From contig NZ_CP051185.1 in the NCBI RefSeq assembly GCF_012516315.1, positions 235,459-299,458 of the forward strand: a stretch of DNA of 64,000 nt. The letters are read 5' to 3'. Within the stretch, counting starts at the first letter, position 1; every line of letters starts with the position of its first letter. Below, one piece after another: positions 39,537 through 49,313 of the stretch. Position numbers and translations under genes: made by a program. Source of the stretch: Limnospira fusiformis SAG 85.79 (GTDB taxonomy: Bacteria; Cyanobacteriota; Cyanobacteriia; Cyanobacteriales; Microcoleaceae). Under the pieces are notes generated by a model. That model worked only from the letters and a program-made list of their open reading frames with translations. It did not search any database and was not told where the DNA came from.

Positions 39537-40187
39537 TTAAAGGAATTTATGGATTTGGTCTTGGGCTTCTTGACGTAAGCGATCGGCAATGCGGAAAAAT
39601 TCCTGGCCCGCGTGTAGATAGGATTCGTCATAGTTTAGGGTAAACATATTTAATTCTTCAATACCATCACCAATATGATTCAGACAGTAATAAAGATGCG
39701 CCGCCACTCCCGCAATATTCGCCGGGTTGGGAGCCGAACGAAATCGAGTTTGGCTTTCAGCTAGGATATCTCTACAGGTTTCAATATATGCTTGGAAATC
39801 TGCCATTAATTCATCATCAAAGGGGTCGCCGGATAAGTTATCTATTTCTTGTTTAAAGGGTTGAAAAATTCGGTCAATATTTTGATTCACAGGTCTATAG
39901 ACTTCCTGCAACCATTGGTCTAGATCAAAATCTTTAGACCGCCCTTGTGGCTTAGGTTTACCTGGTCGGTTGGGGCGGCTTAGGCTGCGGTCATAATTCT
40001 GGCGTTTCTGGGGATCACTCAGCACTTCATAGGCTTGATTAATCCGAATAATTGTATCGTGATTGGCTGTTTCTTCCTGACTGTCTGGATGGAATTTTTT
40101 GGCTAATCTCCGATAGGATTTTTTGATATCGGTTTGACTGGAATGGGGGGCAACCTCTAAGATTCTATAGTAATCATCAGTGGGCAT
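39537..40187 (-). CDS. J-domain (DnaJ-like) protein
   Basis: 216 aa. The J domain fills residues 1-68 with YYRILEVAPHSSQTDIKKSY, the HPD motif in KFHPDSQEE and YEVLSDPQKRQNYD. It lacks the zinc-finger and substrate-binding domains of DnaJ. The C-terminal region is helical and acidic with no recognised family. It is probably a dedicated Hsp70 partner. ATG at 40187. Confidence 0.85.
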   Translation of the reverse strand: MPTDDYYRILEVAPHSSQTDIKKSYRRLAKKFHPDSQEETANHDTIIRINQAYEVLSDPQKRQNYDRSLSRPNRPGKPKPQGRSKDFDLDQWLQEVYRPVNQNIDRIFQPFKQEIDNLSGDPFDDELMADFQAYIETCRDILAESQTRFRSAPNPANIAGVAAHLYYCLNHIGDGIEELNMFTLNYDESYLHAGQEFFRIADRLRQEAQDQIHKFL

Positions 40188-40718
40188 AATCTTTTCATGG
40201 TGATAATGATAGTTTAAAAGTTGCTAAAATTACCTGGTCTTTAGCTATTATATCAAGTGATGCAGCCCCGGCTATCTCTAGTGGCAATCATCATAATTAA
40301 CCACATTGTCATATTTAAACACCCAGAAATTATTAGATGTCTGAAGTATTTTATACATAATAGCTGAATTGTATCATCAATATCTAGCCATCTTTTCGGG
40401 CCTTCCTTCACGTCGCTGGCCCTGGAGGACTGAGGGCCGACTACAGCCATCTGGTTTCTGGGTTAGGGGACTCAGCAATGGTCTCCTATCACCTATATTT
40501 ATGCTGATGCTCCAAGTTATCTGGGTTAATCAAATATTAATTTATCCTTGAATCCATCTCCCGGATATCATTTGATGTTTTTTGTCAACCCCCCAAGCGC
40601 AGGAATATTATCATCTTTTGGCATATTTTGCTATTAACAACAATCTGTTAAAATTGTAACGGAGAGTGGAATATATCCCCAAGACTAAAACTCGCCAATT
40701 CGTCAATGAGGAAAATAT

Positions 40719-41240
40719 ATGAGTAGACTGCGTAAAATTCTCGCTGGGGCCGGAATTGCTACCGTCGGTGCTATTGGTACTAAGATGGCTGTCGATTATT
40801 TCCGCAATCGCAATAAAGAAGAAGTGGTTGACGAAACTGAAGATGATGTCGAGGAAGAAGAACTTCCGGCTGAACAAGTTAGCTATGCTGTGGTTCAGGA
40901 TGATTCACTTCAGGAATTCCTTGATGCGGCTTTTGGTGCCCCCGGTCGCTATGTTCCTACCCGTCCTTCTAAGGTTTTCTCCTATCACGGGGAAGAGTAT
41001 ATGGTGGTTTGGACTTATGATAATGATAAGTCTAAAAATCAAATGTTGGCGTTTAAATACACTGATGCCGGACGGAAGATGATCGCTAGTGTTGGATACA
41101 CCAGCGAGAAGACTGATTATAACTTGACTGGTTTGGATCAAACTGAATTTGCGATCGAGGTTAATGGCGAAAAAATCACTTCTGGTCAAGGGGAAACAGA
41201 CGGCACAGATGATGTGGATTTTGTTCCGGTAACTGCCTAG
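40719..41240 (+). CDS. Hypothetical protein with N-terminal hydrophobic segment
   Basis: 173 aa. RKILAGAGIATVGAIGTKMA (residues 5-24) is a short Gly/Ala-rich membrane or signal segment, followed by a strongly acidic linker (DETEDDVEEEEL) and a beta-rich domain (KVFSYHGEEYMVVWTYDND). GAGGAAAATAT precedes the ATG. No known family. It converges with the pilin-like gene, with a gap of one base between the stops. Confidence 0.65.
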   Translation: MSRLRKILAGAGIATVGAIGTKMAVDYFRNRNKEEVVDETEDDVEEEELPAEQVSYAVVQDDSLQEFLDAAFGAPGRYVPTRPSKVFSYHGEEYMVVWTYDNDKSKNQMLAFKYTDAGRKMIASVGYTSEKTDYNLTGLDQTEFAIEVNGEKITSGQGETDGTDDVDFVPVTA

Positions 41241-41241
41241 A

Positions 41242-41712
41242 TTAGCGTACTGGACTAGATCCGGGAGGACATTTTAATCCTTGACTAGGTACAGGGGTTG
41301 AGGATAATAAGGGGGGTACTTTAGATGGTGTGTCCGTTTGGCACAGGTTCGCCATCAAGACCACCCCTCCGTCGTTTTTTCCTACTGTCATGACACCACT
41401 ATAACTACGCAGGTCATCGGTTTTGGCTGTGGCTGTTATGAAGACGGTTTGAGCCGTTTCGCCTTCGGTTCTAATGGCGTATTGATAACTATCGGTTTCC
41501 AGATTTAAATTACCAGATAGACCGTGAAGGGAACTGGCAAAATAACCTTGATTTTGATAATATGTCTGCTGTCCCAAGGCGATCGCTTTCATCATCAAAG
41601 GAGCGCGATCGCTGCTTCGCCACCCTGGTATATCTTCCAGGACAGATGAAAAATCCACCTGACAACCGGTTAAAACGATAGGAGCCAAAAATATCAAATA
41701 TTTCCACATCAT
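41242..41712 (-). CDS. Type IV pilin-like lipoprotein (GspH/pilin G-H type)
   Basis: 156 aa. The N-terminus MMWKYLIFLAPIVLTGC has a lipobox (LTGC), so a lipid-anchored protein is predicted. The body LGQQTYYQNQGYFASSLHGL and YQYAIRTEGET...VFITATAKTDDLRSYSGVM matches the globular part of cyanobacterial pilin-like proteins, with a C-terminal Cys pair. It lacks the pilin prepilin helix, which the lipoprotein signal replaces. Confidence 0.65.
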   Translation of the reverse strand: MMWKYLIFLAPIVLTGCQVDFSSVLEDIPGWRSSDRAPLMMKAIALGQQTYYQNQGYFASSLHGLSGNLNLETDSYQYAIRTEGETAQTVFITATAKTDDLRSYSGVMTVGKNDGGVVLMANLCQTDTPSKVPPLLSSTPVPSQGLKCPPGSSPVR

Positions 41713-42544
41713 CTGAGTTTCCTTGACTTAACGCGATGCTAGACCTCACTACAAGGCGATCTGGCTTGATTCCTGAAATTCATCAGAAATCACAATTGGC
41801 TCGGAGATGGTTTCATGGGTGGCTAACCGCAACCTTTGGACAGTCCCGGAGATGACTATATGAGTATTTACTCATGGGGGCTTGACGGCGATCGCACCTC
41901 TGAAGCGATCGCTACTCGCATAATTATAGGTAAACTACCTTCAGGGAAGTGGTAGTGTCCTGGGGGATAATATGCGATCGGAGCTAGGGATTGTCCCAAA
42001 AGTGCTAAAACTTGGCGATCTTAGTTGAGGCTTTGGGTAGGATCAGCACCTATCGTTGGTAACCAGCTAACAGGCTACCATGGGCTGTGTCAACCGAAAA
42101 CTATCCGATTATGATTGATATAGCCGGGGTCTGACGCAGCCTACGCCACCAATATCGCACTAAGCGTGCGATCGCATCAAAGTCCGCCATCAGTTCTGGG
42201 GGGGTAATCTAAATGGCTGAATGAGAATGATTAACCATTATACAATAAATGACCTACAATGTGTGAACAGGTACAACATTGTAGATAGAGCCGAGTTTGA
42301 AATGCTCTATCATGATGATTATTGGGTGTTTATATATTCCGTAAAATCAACTCAAATAATTCCGGTTGGCTTGGTTAACTTTGGCGAAATTATTGATTAA
42401 TAATCCTACTTTACCAGGCTGAGATACAGGCAATATCTACCCAGATATATATTACCTGTAGATGAATGATTAATTTGGCGAATGTGTGGGCTCGCACTAT
42501 CACAAAATAACTGTTTATTTATCAATAATTTGTAGGAGGCAAAA
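41713..42544. other. 830-bp intergenic region
   Basis: No protein-like ORF. HIP1 sites are frequent. A 9-bp inverted repeat CTACAATGT (42254-42262) / ACATTGTAG (42276-42284) lies about 260 bp before the next gene and could be an operator or an RNA hairpin. Confidence 0.4.
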
Positions 42545-44140
42545 ATGCCAGCCAAATCGATCCTGGATGATGTTGTGCAAAACTTGGATACCAGTGATGA
42601 GGTGTTTCGCATCAAAAAAATTATGATTTGTGCTACCCATGGTAAATGGGAGAGTGATTCAGCAGTCATAGAAAATACTCCTATGCGGGATTTAGTGCAA
42701 TCTTTGTACTGGAGTACCCAAAGCCTTGAACGACTTAATAGTATTTTGAATAAAATTTTATCTAAAATTAACAAAAAAACAGAATATACAGTTATTGTTA
42801 ATCTGGTATTGAGTCAAGTTGGGAGATTGTACCTTGAGGGAGATCAGGAATCTTCTACTGAGATGGTTATGACTTCCTATCAGTCGTCAGACCGTCCTCA
42901 CTCTCAACTTGATTGGTCAGTTAATCCAGAAAACTTTAACCACAATCCTCCCCCCAAAAAACTAGATAATATCTTTGATATTCGTTTCAAGATCATGCAG
43001 ACTGCCAACCCATTAAGGGTGAAGATATTGATATTTTCCGTCTTAGAAAATGAGTTTACATTTAGCGATCGCGACTGGCTACAACTCAAATCAATCGAGT
43101 TAGACAACCTGATTGAACAACTCTTTCAAATGTTCCCTAACTTTGAAGATTTGAAAGTTTATCTAAAAAAAATGGTCGCTTACTTAGAGGATTCTGATGA
43201 AGATGCTCAAGTCGCCACAATTTTAATTGAAGCCATGCGTCTTTGTTATGGTAAGCCATCATTTAATTATAGCTCTTTTCAGGAATTACCAGACTCCCAT
43301 TATAGTCAGGATCAACAATTATCAGAAATAGCTAAAACTCAGGGAATTGATTTGAACGAAAGCCAGACTATTCAAGTATCAACCCCCGCCAATGTAACCC
43401 AATCAAACATCCCCGAAATATCAGGATTACAAACTGTACCAATTCCCACAGATTCCGGTCAACCCCTATCAAATAGTCAATTAGTACCAGAGTCATCCGG
43501 TAACCGTTCCAAGTCCAATATTATTCAGGAACGTTTGGGGCTAAAAGATGATATTCACAAGCGAGTTAGCCAAGGAGTTACCGAAGCCATAACATCGATC
43601 GCTAATACCTTACAGACCTTAGAAGACCAACTAGATGGCAGAATGATTAGCTATGATATTGAGCAGCAATTAAAATTTAAGTATGAGGTGCTTAAAGACT
43701 TCATTGCTCAAGTACAAGAACAAATCCTACAACTAGAAGAAATAGTTGATCAATCCGAAACGACAGAACGCCAACAAACCGCAGCCAAATCAGAGATTAC
43801 TGACCCGTTACCAACACCTACTCAGATATCAGATTCCGGGGGTACTAATCAGGTGCTAGAACTAGCTAAACAGGGTAATCCTAAAGCGATCGCATCCTTC
43901 CTCAATCACTTAGTAAAATCCAAAGGTATCCACGTTTTAGCTCAATCTAAAAATCAGTGTTTGCATCTAATTCTCGAATCCCAGCACAGTTTCGCGCCCG
44001 AATCAACCACCCAGTTTATCCACAAAAAGTTACTATCCCTACAACTACAATCTATTAACATTGTCAAAATTTACTTCCGTAAGCCAGGTGATCAGTCTTT
44101 TATTTGGGCTCAAAAAATCAACTATGTAAACCATAGTTAA
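42545..44140 (+). CDS. Uncharacterised 531-aa cyanobacterial protein
   Basis: The N-terminal ~110 residues (RIKKIMICATHGKWESDSAV...) form a helical domain I do not recognise. A middle Ser/Thr/Pro-rich linker (about 275-330) leads to a coiled-coil (about 330-405). The last ~85 residues (LAKQGNPKAIASFLNHLVKS...IKIYFRKPGDQSF-like) are a small domain repeated in many cyanobacterial regulatory proteins. AGGAGGCAAAAATG is a strong start. It is followed 51 bp later by a pentapeptide-repeat gene, possibly the same operon. Confidence 0.6.
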   Translation: MPAKSILDDVVQNLDTSDEVFRIKKIMICATHGKWESDSAVIENTPMRDLVQSLYWSTQSLERLNSILNKILSKINKKTEYTVIVNLVLSQVGRLYLEGDQESSTEMVMTSYQSSDRPHSQLDWSVNPENFNHNPPPKKLDNIFDIRFKIMQTANPLRVKILIFSVLENEFTFSDRDWLQLKSIELDNLIEQLFQMFPNFEDLKVYLKKMVAYLEDSDEDAQVATILIEAMRLCYGKPSFNYSSFQELPDSHYSQDQQLSEIAKTQGIDLNESQTIQVSTPANVTQSNIPEISGLQTVPIPTDSGQPLSNSQLVPESSGNRSKSNIIQERLGLKDDIHKRVSQGVTEAITSIANTLQTLEDQLDGRMISYDIEQQLKFKYEVLKDFIAQVQEQILQLEEIVDQSETTERQQTAAKSEITDPLPTPTQISDSGGTNQVLELAKQGNPKAIASFLNHLVKSKGIHVLAQSKNQCLHLILESQHSFAPESTTQFIHKKLLSLQLQSINIVKIYFRKPGDQSFIWAQKINYVNHS

Positions 44141-44191
44141 TAATTGATAATTCCGAATAAATTAACAGCCAAAGTACAAGGATGAAGATGG

Positions 44192-45187
44192 ATGGATGAG
44201 CGGACTTTCTTAAATCAATATCGAAGTGGAGAAAAATTGTTTCGAGGTGTTAACCTCCGCAATGCTGAACTAAGTAATGCTGACCTAATTGGAGCCAATT
44301 TAAGTGGCGGTGATTTTCAAGGAGCCAATTTTGTGTTAGCCTATCTTAATGGAGTTAACCTAACTAGGGCAAATTTAGAAAAAGCCAGATTAGGAGGAGC
44401 TAACCTATCACGAGCTAATTTAAGTGGCGCTCAACTAACCGACGCTGATTTTCATGGTACTATCCTGCAAGCAGCCGACCTGAGAAAAGCTAATTTAACC
44501 CTAGCCACATTAGTTGATGCTAACCTAATTCAAGCAGATTTACGCGGTGCTAATTTGCAAGGTGCAGATTTAAGGGGTGCTTGTCTACGGGGTGCAAATA
44601 TGCGTTATGAAAGGCGTATTTATGAGAGTGTAAATTTACGAGGCGCAGATTTAAGAGGTACCGATTTACAGGGGGTTAATCTCACCGGGGCTGATTTAAC
44701 TCGCGCTAACCTAACGGGGGCTAATTTAACTGAATGTGTACTGCGTGGCGCGATTCTCAACCAGACTAACCTTTCCGAAACCAATTTACAAGGGGCGATT
44801 TTAACAGAAGTTAATTTAAGTGGTGCTAATTTAATTGGTTCCCGCATGGTTAAGGTAAAACTAGAGCGAGCCATCTTGACTAACGCCCAAATGCCTAGGG
44901 TGGAATTGTGCGACTCAATTTTACCAGATGCTAATCTCAGTAATGCTAATCTCAGTCATGCTAACCTAAGCCGGGCGAATTTGGTACGGGCGGAACTAAA
45001 TCGGACTAATTTAAGTTCGGCTAATTTGACTCAGGCTGATTTAACCGATGCTTCTCTTGGTCGGACAAATTTGCGAAATGCTAACCTTAGCTATGCCTAC
45101 TTAACTCGTGCTGAGTTTAGTAGTGCTAATACCATTGGGGTAAACCTACATGGCGCGATCATGCCTAATGGCGAGATTCATGATTGA
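44192..45187 (+). CDS. Pentapeptide-repeat protein
   Basis: 331 aa made of about 55 A(D/N)LxX pentapeptides from residue 20 to the end, with one irregular break (RYERRIYESVN, about 148-158). Such proteins fold into a right-handed quadrilateral beta helix. No signal peptide or transmembrane segment, so it is cytoplasmic. Function cannot be told. It lies directly downstream of the 531-aa gene. Confidence 0.9.
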   Translation: MDERTFLNQYRSGEKLFRGVNLRNAELSNADLIGANLSGGDFQGANFVLAYLNGVNLTRANLEKARLGGANLSRANLSGAQLTDADFHGTILQAADLRKANLTLATLVDANLIQADLRGANLQGADLRGACLRGANMRYERRIYESVNLRGADLRGTDLQGVNLTGADLTRANLTGANLTECVLRGAILNQTNLSETNLQGAILTEVNLSGANLIGSRMVKVKLERAILTNAQMPRVELCDSILPDANLSNANLSHANLSRANLVRAELNRTNLSSANLTQADLTDASLGRTNLRNANLSYAYLTRAEFSSANTIGVNLHGAIMPNGEIHD

Positions 45188-45320
45188 TAGGGCTTTGATG
45201 TACTACTTTAGATATATTTGGTCGGGAATTTGGGCGCTTTTGGCAATACTTATGCTATAGTGTCCGCATGAGAGTTACTCAATCACTAAACAGAATAAGG
45301 CTGAGAACAGCACTTTAATT

Positions 45321-45497
45321 ATGACCACAAGTGAAAGCACTAACTCATATTTAGAGGCTCCTCAGCCTAGCAATTGTTCAATTCACAATTCTTCTGAAAC
45401 ATTTTCCAGCATTATGCAAAAACTAATGAACTACGCGGATCGTAGCATTACGGTTTTATTTTCTATTCTGAGACAAGTTGAGGAGAACCTAGGTTAG
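45321..45497 (+). CDS. Candidate 58-aa small protein
   Basis: ATG at 45321, stop at 45495-45497: MTTSESTNSYLEAPQPSN..., then an amphipathic helix (MQKLMNYADRSITVLFSILR). The frame ends 27 bp before a strong terminator, which supports a real transcript ending here. There is no strong Shine-Dalgarno and no known family. Confidence 0.4.
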   Translation: MTTSESTNSYLEAPQPSNCSIHNSSETFSSIMQKLMNYADRSITVLFSILRQVEENLG

Positions 45498-45524
45498 AAC
45501 TATAAACCCAAAAAACTTAAAAAT

Positions 45525-45575
45525 CACCCGGTTTCTGTATCTTAACCTTCGAGTCAAAAACCGGGTGGTTTTTTT
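45525..45575 (+). terminator. Rho-independent terminator
   Basis: CACCCGGTTT pairs with AAACCGGGTG across a ~21-base loop, followed by TTTTTTT. It closes the transcript of the 58-aa frame or the pentapeptide operon. Confidence 0.85.
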
Positions 45576-45597
45576 GGCTAGGTGAAGTTTAAACAAA

Positions 45598-45627
45598 CAA
45601 AAAGCGCCCCCCGGCTGGGAGGCGCTT
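45598..45627 (-). terminator. Rho-independent terminator of psbA copy 1
   Basis: On the minus strand AAGCGCC pairs with GGCGCTT, then TTTG. It is placed 20 bp after the psbA stop. Confidence 0.85.
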
Positions 45628-45647
45628 GATTTAATCTAAGCTATCAA

Positions 45648-46727
45648 TTAGCCGATTTGAGGTGCAACCAAAGCTACAGGCTCAGACTCAGCAGAAGCTA
45701 AATCTAAGGGGAAGTTGTGAGCGTTGCGCTCGTGCATTACTTCCATACCCAGGTTAGCGCGGTTGATGACATCAGCCCAGGTATTGACTACCCGACCGCT
45801 GGAGTCCATTACGGACTGGTTGAAGTTGAAACCGTTGAGGTTAAAGGCCATGGTGGATACACCTAAAGCGGTGAACCAGATGCCGATTACCGGCCAAGCA
45901 CCCAAGAAGAAGTGCAGGGAACGGCTGTTGTTGAAAGAAGCATATTGGAAGATCAGGCGACCGAAGTAACCGTGAGCTGCCACAATGTTGTAGGTTTCTT
46001 CTTCTTGACCGAATTTGTAACCGTAGTTTTGAGATTCGATTTCGGTGGTTTCACGCACCAAGGAAGAAGTTACCAAAGAACCGTGCATCGCGGAGAACAA
46101 AGCACCACCGAATACACCAGCAACTCCCAACATATGGAAGGGGTGCATCAGGATGTTGTGTTCTGCTTGGAACACCAACATGAAGTTGAAAGTTCCGGAG
46201 ATACCCAGAGGCATACCGTCGGAGAAAGAACCTTGTCCGATGGGGTAGATCAAGAATACTGCACTAGCAGCCGCAACAGGTGCGCTGTAAGCTACGCAGA
46301 TCCAAGGACGCATTCCCAAGCGGTAGGACAGTTCCCACTCACGACCCATGTAGCAGAATACACCGATCAAGAAGTGGAAAATTACCAACTGGTAAGGGCC
46401 ACCGTTGTAGAGCCATTCATCCAAGCTGGCTGCTTCCCAAATGGGGTAGAAGTGCAGACCGATCGCATTGGAGGAAGGAACAACCGCACCAGAGATGATG
46501 TTGTTGCCGTACAACAGAGAACCAGCTACGGGTTCGCGGATACCGTCAATGTCCACGGGGGGAGCAGCGATAAAAGCGATGATGTAGCAGATGGTAGCAG
46601 TTAGTAGGGTAGGGATCATCAGAACACCGAACCAGCCTACATAAAGGCGGTTGTTGGTGGATGTTACCCAGCTACAAAAGCGTTCCCAAGCGTTGGCGCT
46701 CTCGCGCTGCTGAATGGTAGTAGTCAT
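45648..46727 (-). CDS. psbA: Photosystem II D1 protein, copy 1
   Basis: 359 aa, full-length D1 with the C-terminal extension removed by CtpA (after ...DLASAE). Residue 130 is Glu ([14 protein letters not shown]), the form linked in other cyanobacteria to high-light D1 isoforms; Gln is typical of the low-light form. Ligands and QB-site residues ([29 protein letters not shown]) are complete. The protein is identical to copy 2 at 51891, and only a few silent bases differ. Confidence 0.98.
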   Translation of the reverse strand: MTTTIQQRESANAWERFCSWVTSTNNRLYVGWFGVLMIPTLLTATICYIIAFIAAPPVDIDGIREPVAGSLLYGNNIISGAVVPSSNAIGLHFYPIWEAASLDEWLYNGGPYQLVIFHFLIGVFCYMGREWELSYRLGMRPWICVAYSAPVAAASAVFLIYPIGQGSFSDGMPLGISGTFNFMLVFQAEHNILMHPFHMLGVAGVFGGALFSAMHGSLVTSSLVRETTEIESQNYGYKFGQEEETYNIVAAHGYFGRLIFQYASFNNSRSLHFFLGAWPVIGIWFTALGVSTMAFNLNGFNFNQSVMDSSGRVVNTWADVINRANLGMEVMHERNAHNFPLDLASAESEPVALVAPQIG

Positions 46728-46830
46728 GTTGGATATGATTGCTATATTGAGTTTTCGAGGTACTTATCCGGCAGTTGTTTTTCTACCGTGTCTATAATAT
46801 GACACACTCTGTTAAGGTTTGTAAAGGGGT
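46728..46830 (-). promoter_or_regulatory. psbA copy 1 upstream region
   Basis: About 100 bp upstream of the ATG is the same as upstream of psbA copy 2, then the two diverge. It holds a -10-like TATTAT (plus 46794-46799) and a TTTACA (46820-46825). The 20-base spacing is longer than ideal, so the promoter assignment is tentative. Conservation with copy 2 argues for shared regulation or gene conversion. Confidence 0.5.
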
Positions 46831-46990
46831 TGAGCCACATTTATTTTAATAGCTGTCATAAGTAGGGCTTATCATCAATTCAACCATAATCGAGTCGAAC
46901 CCTGAGAGAGCCTGTGGTTCCAGGCGACTATCGGCGGCTTGGGATATAATCATCAGCAACTGAGAAACACGAGAGACGGGGGAACCGCAA

Positions 46991-47983
46991 ATGTCAGTTG
47001 AACTCACTGCCAATACTAGCCCCGAAACTGCTACCGAAACGGAATGGGAACCCCCCATGCCGCCAACAGATTTGATTTTTGATGATGGAGAGCCTTTGGA
47101 AAGTAACCGTCACCGCATTGCTATGAACGTCCTGATCAGGTCATTGCAACAGGCTTGGAGTGCGCGCCATGATTTCTATACAGGCGGGAATATGTTTATT
47201 TACTATAGCAGCGAACAAGCTAGGAACCGAGATTTTCGTGGCCCTGATTTCTTTGCTGTGTTGGATGTAGATGGCACTAAAGAACGACAGGGTTGGGTAG
47301 TATGGCAGGAAGGGGGTCGCTACCCAGATGTGATTGTGGAGCTAATGTCTCCCAGTACCGCCAGAATAGATAAAGGAAAGAAAAAGGAGCTGTATCAGCA
47401 GACTTTTCGGACACCAGATTACTTTGTATTTGACCCGTTTGAAGCCAACGCCTTTCAAGGATGGCATTTGCAGAGTTCGGGAGGTTATCAGCTTTTAGAG
47501 CCGAATGAGCGAGGTTGGCTGTGGTGTGAAAGTTTAGGCTTTTGGCTGGGAACTTGGTCGGGAACTATAGACCGTGAGGAGGCAATTTGGCTGCGGTTTT
47601 ATGATACCGAAGGTAATTTGGTGTTGTTACCGGAAGAAGCCGAACGCCAAAAAGCCGAAGCCGAACGCCAAAAAGCCGAAGCCGAACGCCAAAAAGCCGA
47701 AGCCGAACGCCAAAAAGCCGAAGCCGAACGCCAAAAAGCCGAAGCCGAACGCCAAAAAGCCGAAGCCGAACGCCAAAAAGCCGAAGCCGAACGCCAAAAA
47801 GCCGAACAATCTCAACAGCTTGCTGAGGCAGAACGCCAGAAAGCCCAACAAGCTCAACAGCTTGCTGAGGCAGAACGCCAGAAAGCCCAACAAGCTCAAC
47901 AGATTGCTGAGGCAGAACGCCAAAAAGCCGAACGTCTTGCTGAACGGTTGCGATCGCTCGGTTTAGATCCAGAGGAACTATAA
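46991..47983 (+). CDS. Uma2-family (DUF820) protein with heptad-repeat tail, copy 1
   Basis: 330 aa. Residues 1-210 form the Uma2 PD-(D/E)XK-nuclease-like fold: RNRDFRGPDFFAVLDVDG, then RYPDVIVELMSPSTARIDKG and DYFVFDPFE. From about residue 215 it carries tandem AEAERQK heptads forming a long, highly charged coiled coil, ending RLRSLGLDPEEL. Uma2 proteins are numerous in cyanobacteria and mostly uncharacterised. The gene is duplicated directly downstream. Confidence 0.8.
   Translation: MSVELTANTSPETATETEWEPPMPPTDLIFDDGEPLESNRHRIAMNVLIRSLQQAWSARHDFYTGGNMFIYYSSEQARNRDFRGPDFFAVLDVDGTKERQGWVVWQEGGRYPDVIVELMSPSTARIDKGKKKELYQQTFRTPDYFVFDPFEANAFQGWHLQSSGGYQLLEPNERGWLWCESLGFWLGTWSGTIDREEAIWLRFYDTEGNLVLLPEEAERQKAEAERQKAEAERQKAEAERQKAEAERQKAEAERQKAEAERQKAEAERQKAEQSQQLAEAERQKAQQAQQLAEAERQKAQQAQQIAEAERQKAERLAERLRSLGLDPEEL
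47638..47940 (+). repeat. 21-bp tandem repeats coding for AEAERQK heptads (copy 1)
   Basis: About eight near-perfect units GCCGAAGCCGAACGCCAAAAA and then degenerate units with CAACAG segments. Units are multiples of three, so all three frames stay open; this explains the extra open frames here on both strands. Copy number differs from the paralog at 48780, as expected from slippage. Confidence 0.85.
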
Positions 47984-48132
47984 AAGAAGCGATCGCACAA
48001 CATCCACTTTCTAGGTAATTTACCCAACGCCGTCCCAGTGGGAGAATGTCTGTGGGAGCTAGTCCCCCAATGGGGAAAGTTGGGGATATAATCATCAGCA
48101 ACTGAGAAACACGAGAGACGGGGGAACCGAAA

Positions 48133-49104
48133 ATGTCAGTTGAACTCACTGCCAATACTAGCCCCGAAACTGCTACCGAAACGGAATGGGAACCCCCCAT
48201 GCCGCCAACAGATTTGATTTTTGATGATGGAGAGCCTTTGGAAAGTAACCGTCACCGCATTGCTATGAACGTCCTGATCAGGTCATTGCAACAGGCTTGG
48301 AGCGCGCGCCATGATTTCTATACAGGCGGGAATATGTTTATTTACTATAGCAGCGAACAAGCTAGGAACCGAGATTTTCGTGGCCCTGATTTCTTTGCTG
48401 TGTTGGATGTAGATGGCACTAAAGAACGACAGGGTTGGGTAGTATGGCAGGAAGGGGGTCGCTACCCAGATGTGATTGTGGAGCTAATGTCTCCCAGTAC
48501 CGCCAGAATAGATAAAGGAAAGAAAAAGGAGCTGTATCAGCAGACTTTTCGGACACCAGATTACTTTGTATTTGACCCGTTTGAAGCCAACGCCTTTCAA
48601 GGATGGCATTTGCAGAGTTCGGGAGGTTATCAGCTTTTAGAGCCGAATGAGCGAGGTTGGCTGTGGTGTGAAAGTTTAGGCTTTTGGCTGGGAACTTGGT
48701 CGGGAACTATAGACCGTGAGGAGGCAATTTGGCTGCGGTTTTATGATACCGAAGGTAATTTGGTGTTGTTACCGGAAGAAGCAGAACGCCAAAAAGCCGA
48801 AGCTGAACGCCAAAAAGCTGAAGCTGAACGCCAAAAAGCCGAAGCCGAACGCCAAAAAGCCGAAGCCGAACGCCAAAAAGCCCAACAATCTCAACAGCTT
48901 GCTGAGGCAGAACGCCAGAAAGCCCAACAATCTCAACAGCTTGCTGAGGCAGAACGCCAGAAAGCCCAACAAGCTCAACAGCTTGCTGAGGCAGAACGCC
49001 AGAAAGCCCAACAAGCTCAACAGCTTGCTGAGGCAGAACGCCAAAAAGCCGAACGTCTTGCTGAACGGTTGCGCGCGCTCGGTTTAGATCCAGAGGAACT
49101 ATAA
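48133..49104 (+). CDS. Uma2-family protein with heptad-repeat tail, copy 2
   Basis: 323 aa. The catalytic-fold part is the same as in copy 1, and only the repeat tail differs (fewer AEAERQK units, more AQQSQQL units) plus Arg-Ala for Arg-Ser near the end. About 50 bp upstream (GATATAATCATCAGCAAC to the ATG) is also duplicated. A recent tandem duplication, probably with the same promoter. Confidence 0.8.
   Translation: MSVELTANTSPETATETEWEPPMPPTDLIFDDGEPLESNRHRIAMNVLIRSLQQAWSARHDFYTGGNMFIYYSSEQARNRDFRGPDFFAVLDVDGTKERQGWVVWQEGGRYPDVIVELMSPSTARIDKGKKKELYQQTFRTPDYFVFDPFEANAFQGWHLQSSGGYQLLEPNERGWLWCESLGFWLGTWSGTIDREEAIWLRFYDTEGNLVLLPEEAERQKAEAERQKAEAERQKAEAERQKAEAERQKAQQSQQLAEAERQKAQQSQQLAEAERQKAQQAQQLAEAERQKAQQAQQLAEAERQKAERLAERLRALGLDPEEL
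48780..49060 (+). repeat. 21-bp tandem repeats (copy 2)
   Basis: About five AEAERQK units followed by four 42-bp units coding for AQQ(S/A)QQLAEAERQK. The higher-order 42-bp period is clearer here than in copy 1. Confidence 0.8.
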
Positions 49105-49193
49105 AAGAAGCGATCGCTCCCGCGAATCGCGCCAAGCGGATCCCGAAGGAGCGATCGCACTTTCCCTTCTGCCTCAAAATTGTCCAAAAACAA

Positions 49194-49226
49194 AGAAACC
49201 GGGTTTCTTCAAGAAACCCGGTTTCT
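49194..49226. repeat. Perfect palindrome, AGAAACCGGGTTTCT type
   Basis: Arms of about 15 bp, AGAAACCGGGTTTCT and AGAAACCCGGTTTCT, separated by a 2-3 base centre. No T-run. It may be a dispersed palindromic repeat or a bidirectional hairpin between convergent genes (48133 + and 49314 -). Confidence 0.6.
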
Positions 49227-49313
49227 GGTCTGCTCTGCTTGGGCGATTTCTCTGCCAGCGATCGCCCTAACTTGAGCATCGAATAAAGAAAGCGATCGGT
49301 TTTCCGGAGATAT

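Noticed and set aside
40253..40551. Short frames on both strands between the J-domain gene and the 173-aa gene
   Set aside because: No start signals or protein-like composition; treated as intergenic.
45912..46604. 230-codon frame opposite psbA (and its twin at 52155-52847)
   Set aside because: Complement shadow of the strongly biased psbA codon use; it disappears outside psbA and has no family.
47565..48200. Long frames opposite or out of frame in the heptad repeats (up to 220 codons)
   Set aside because: A 21-bp repeat keeps all six frames open; the Uma2 frame is the one with a fold and start site.
47638..49060. Possible CRISPR-like repeat array
   Set aside because: Repeats are contiguous 21- or 42-bp coding units without unique spacers.
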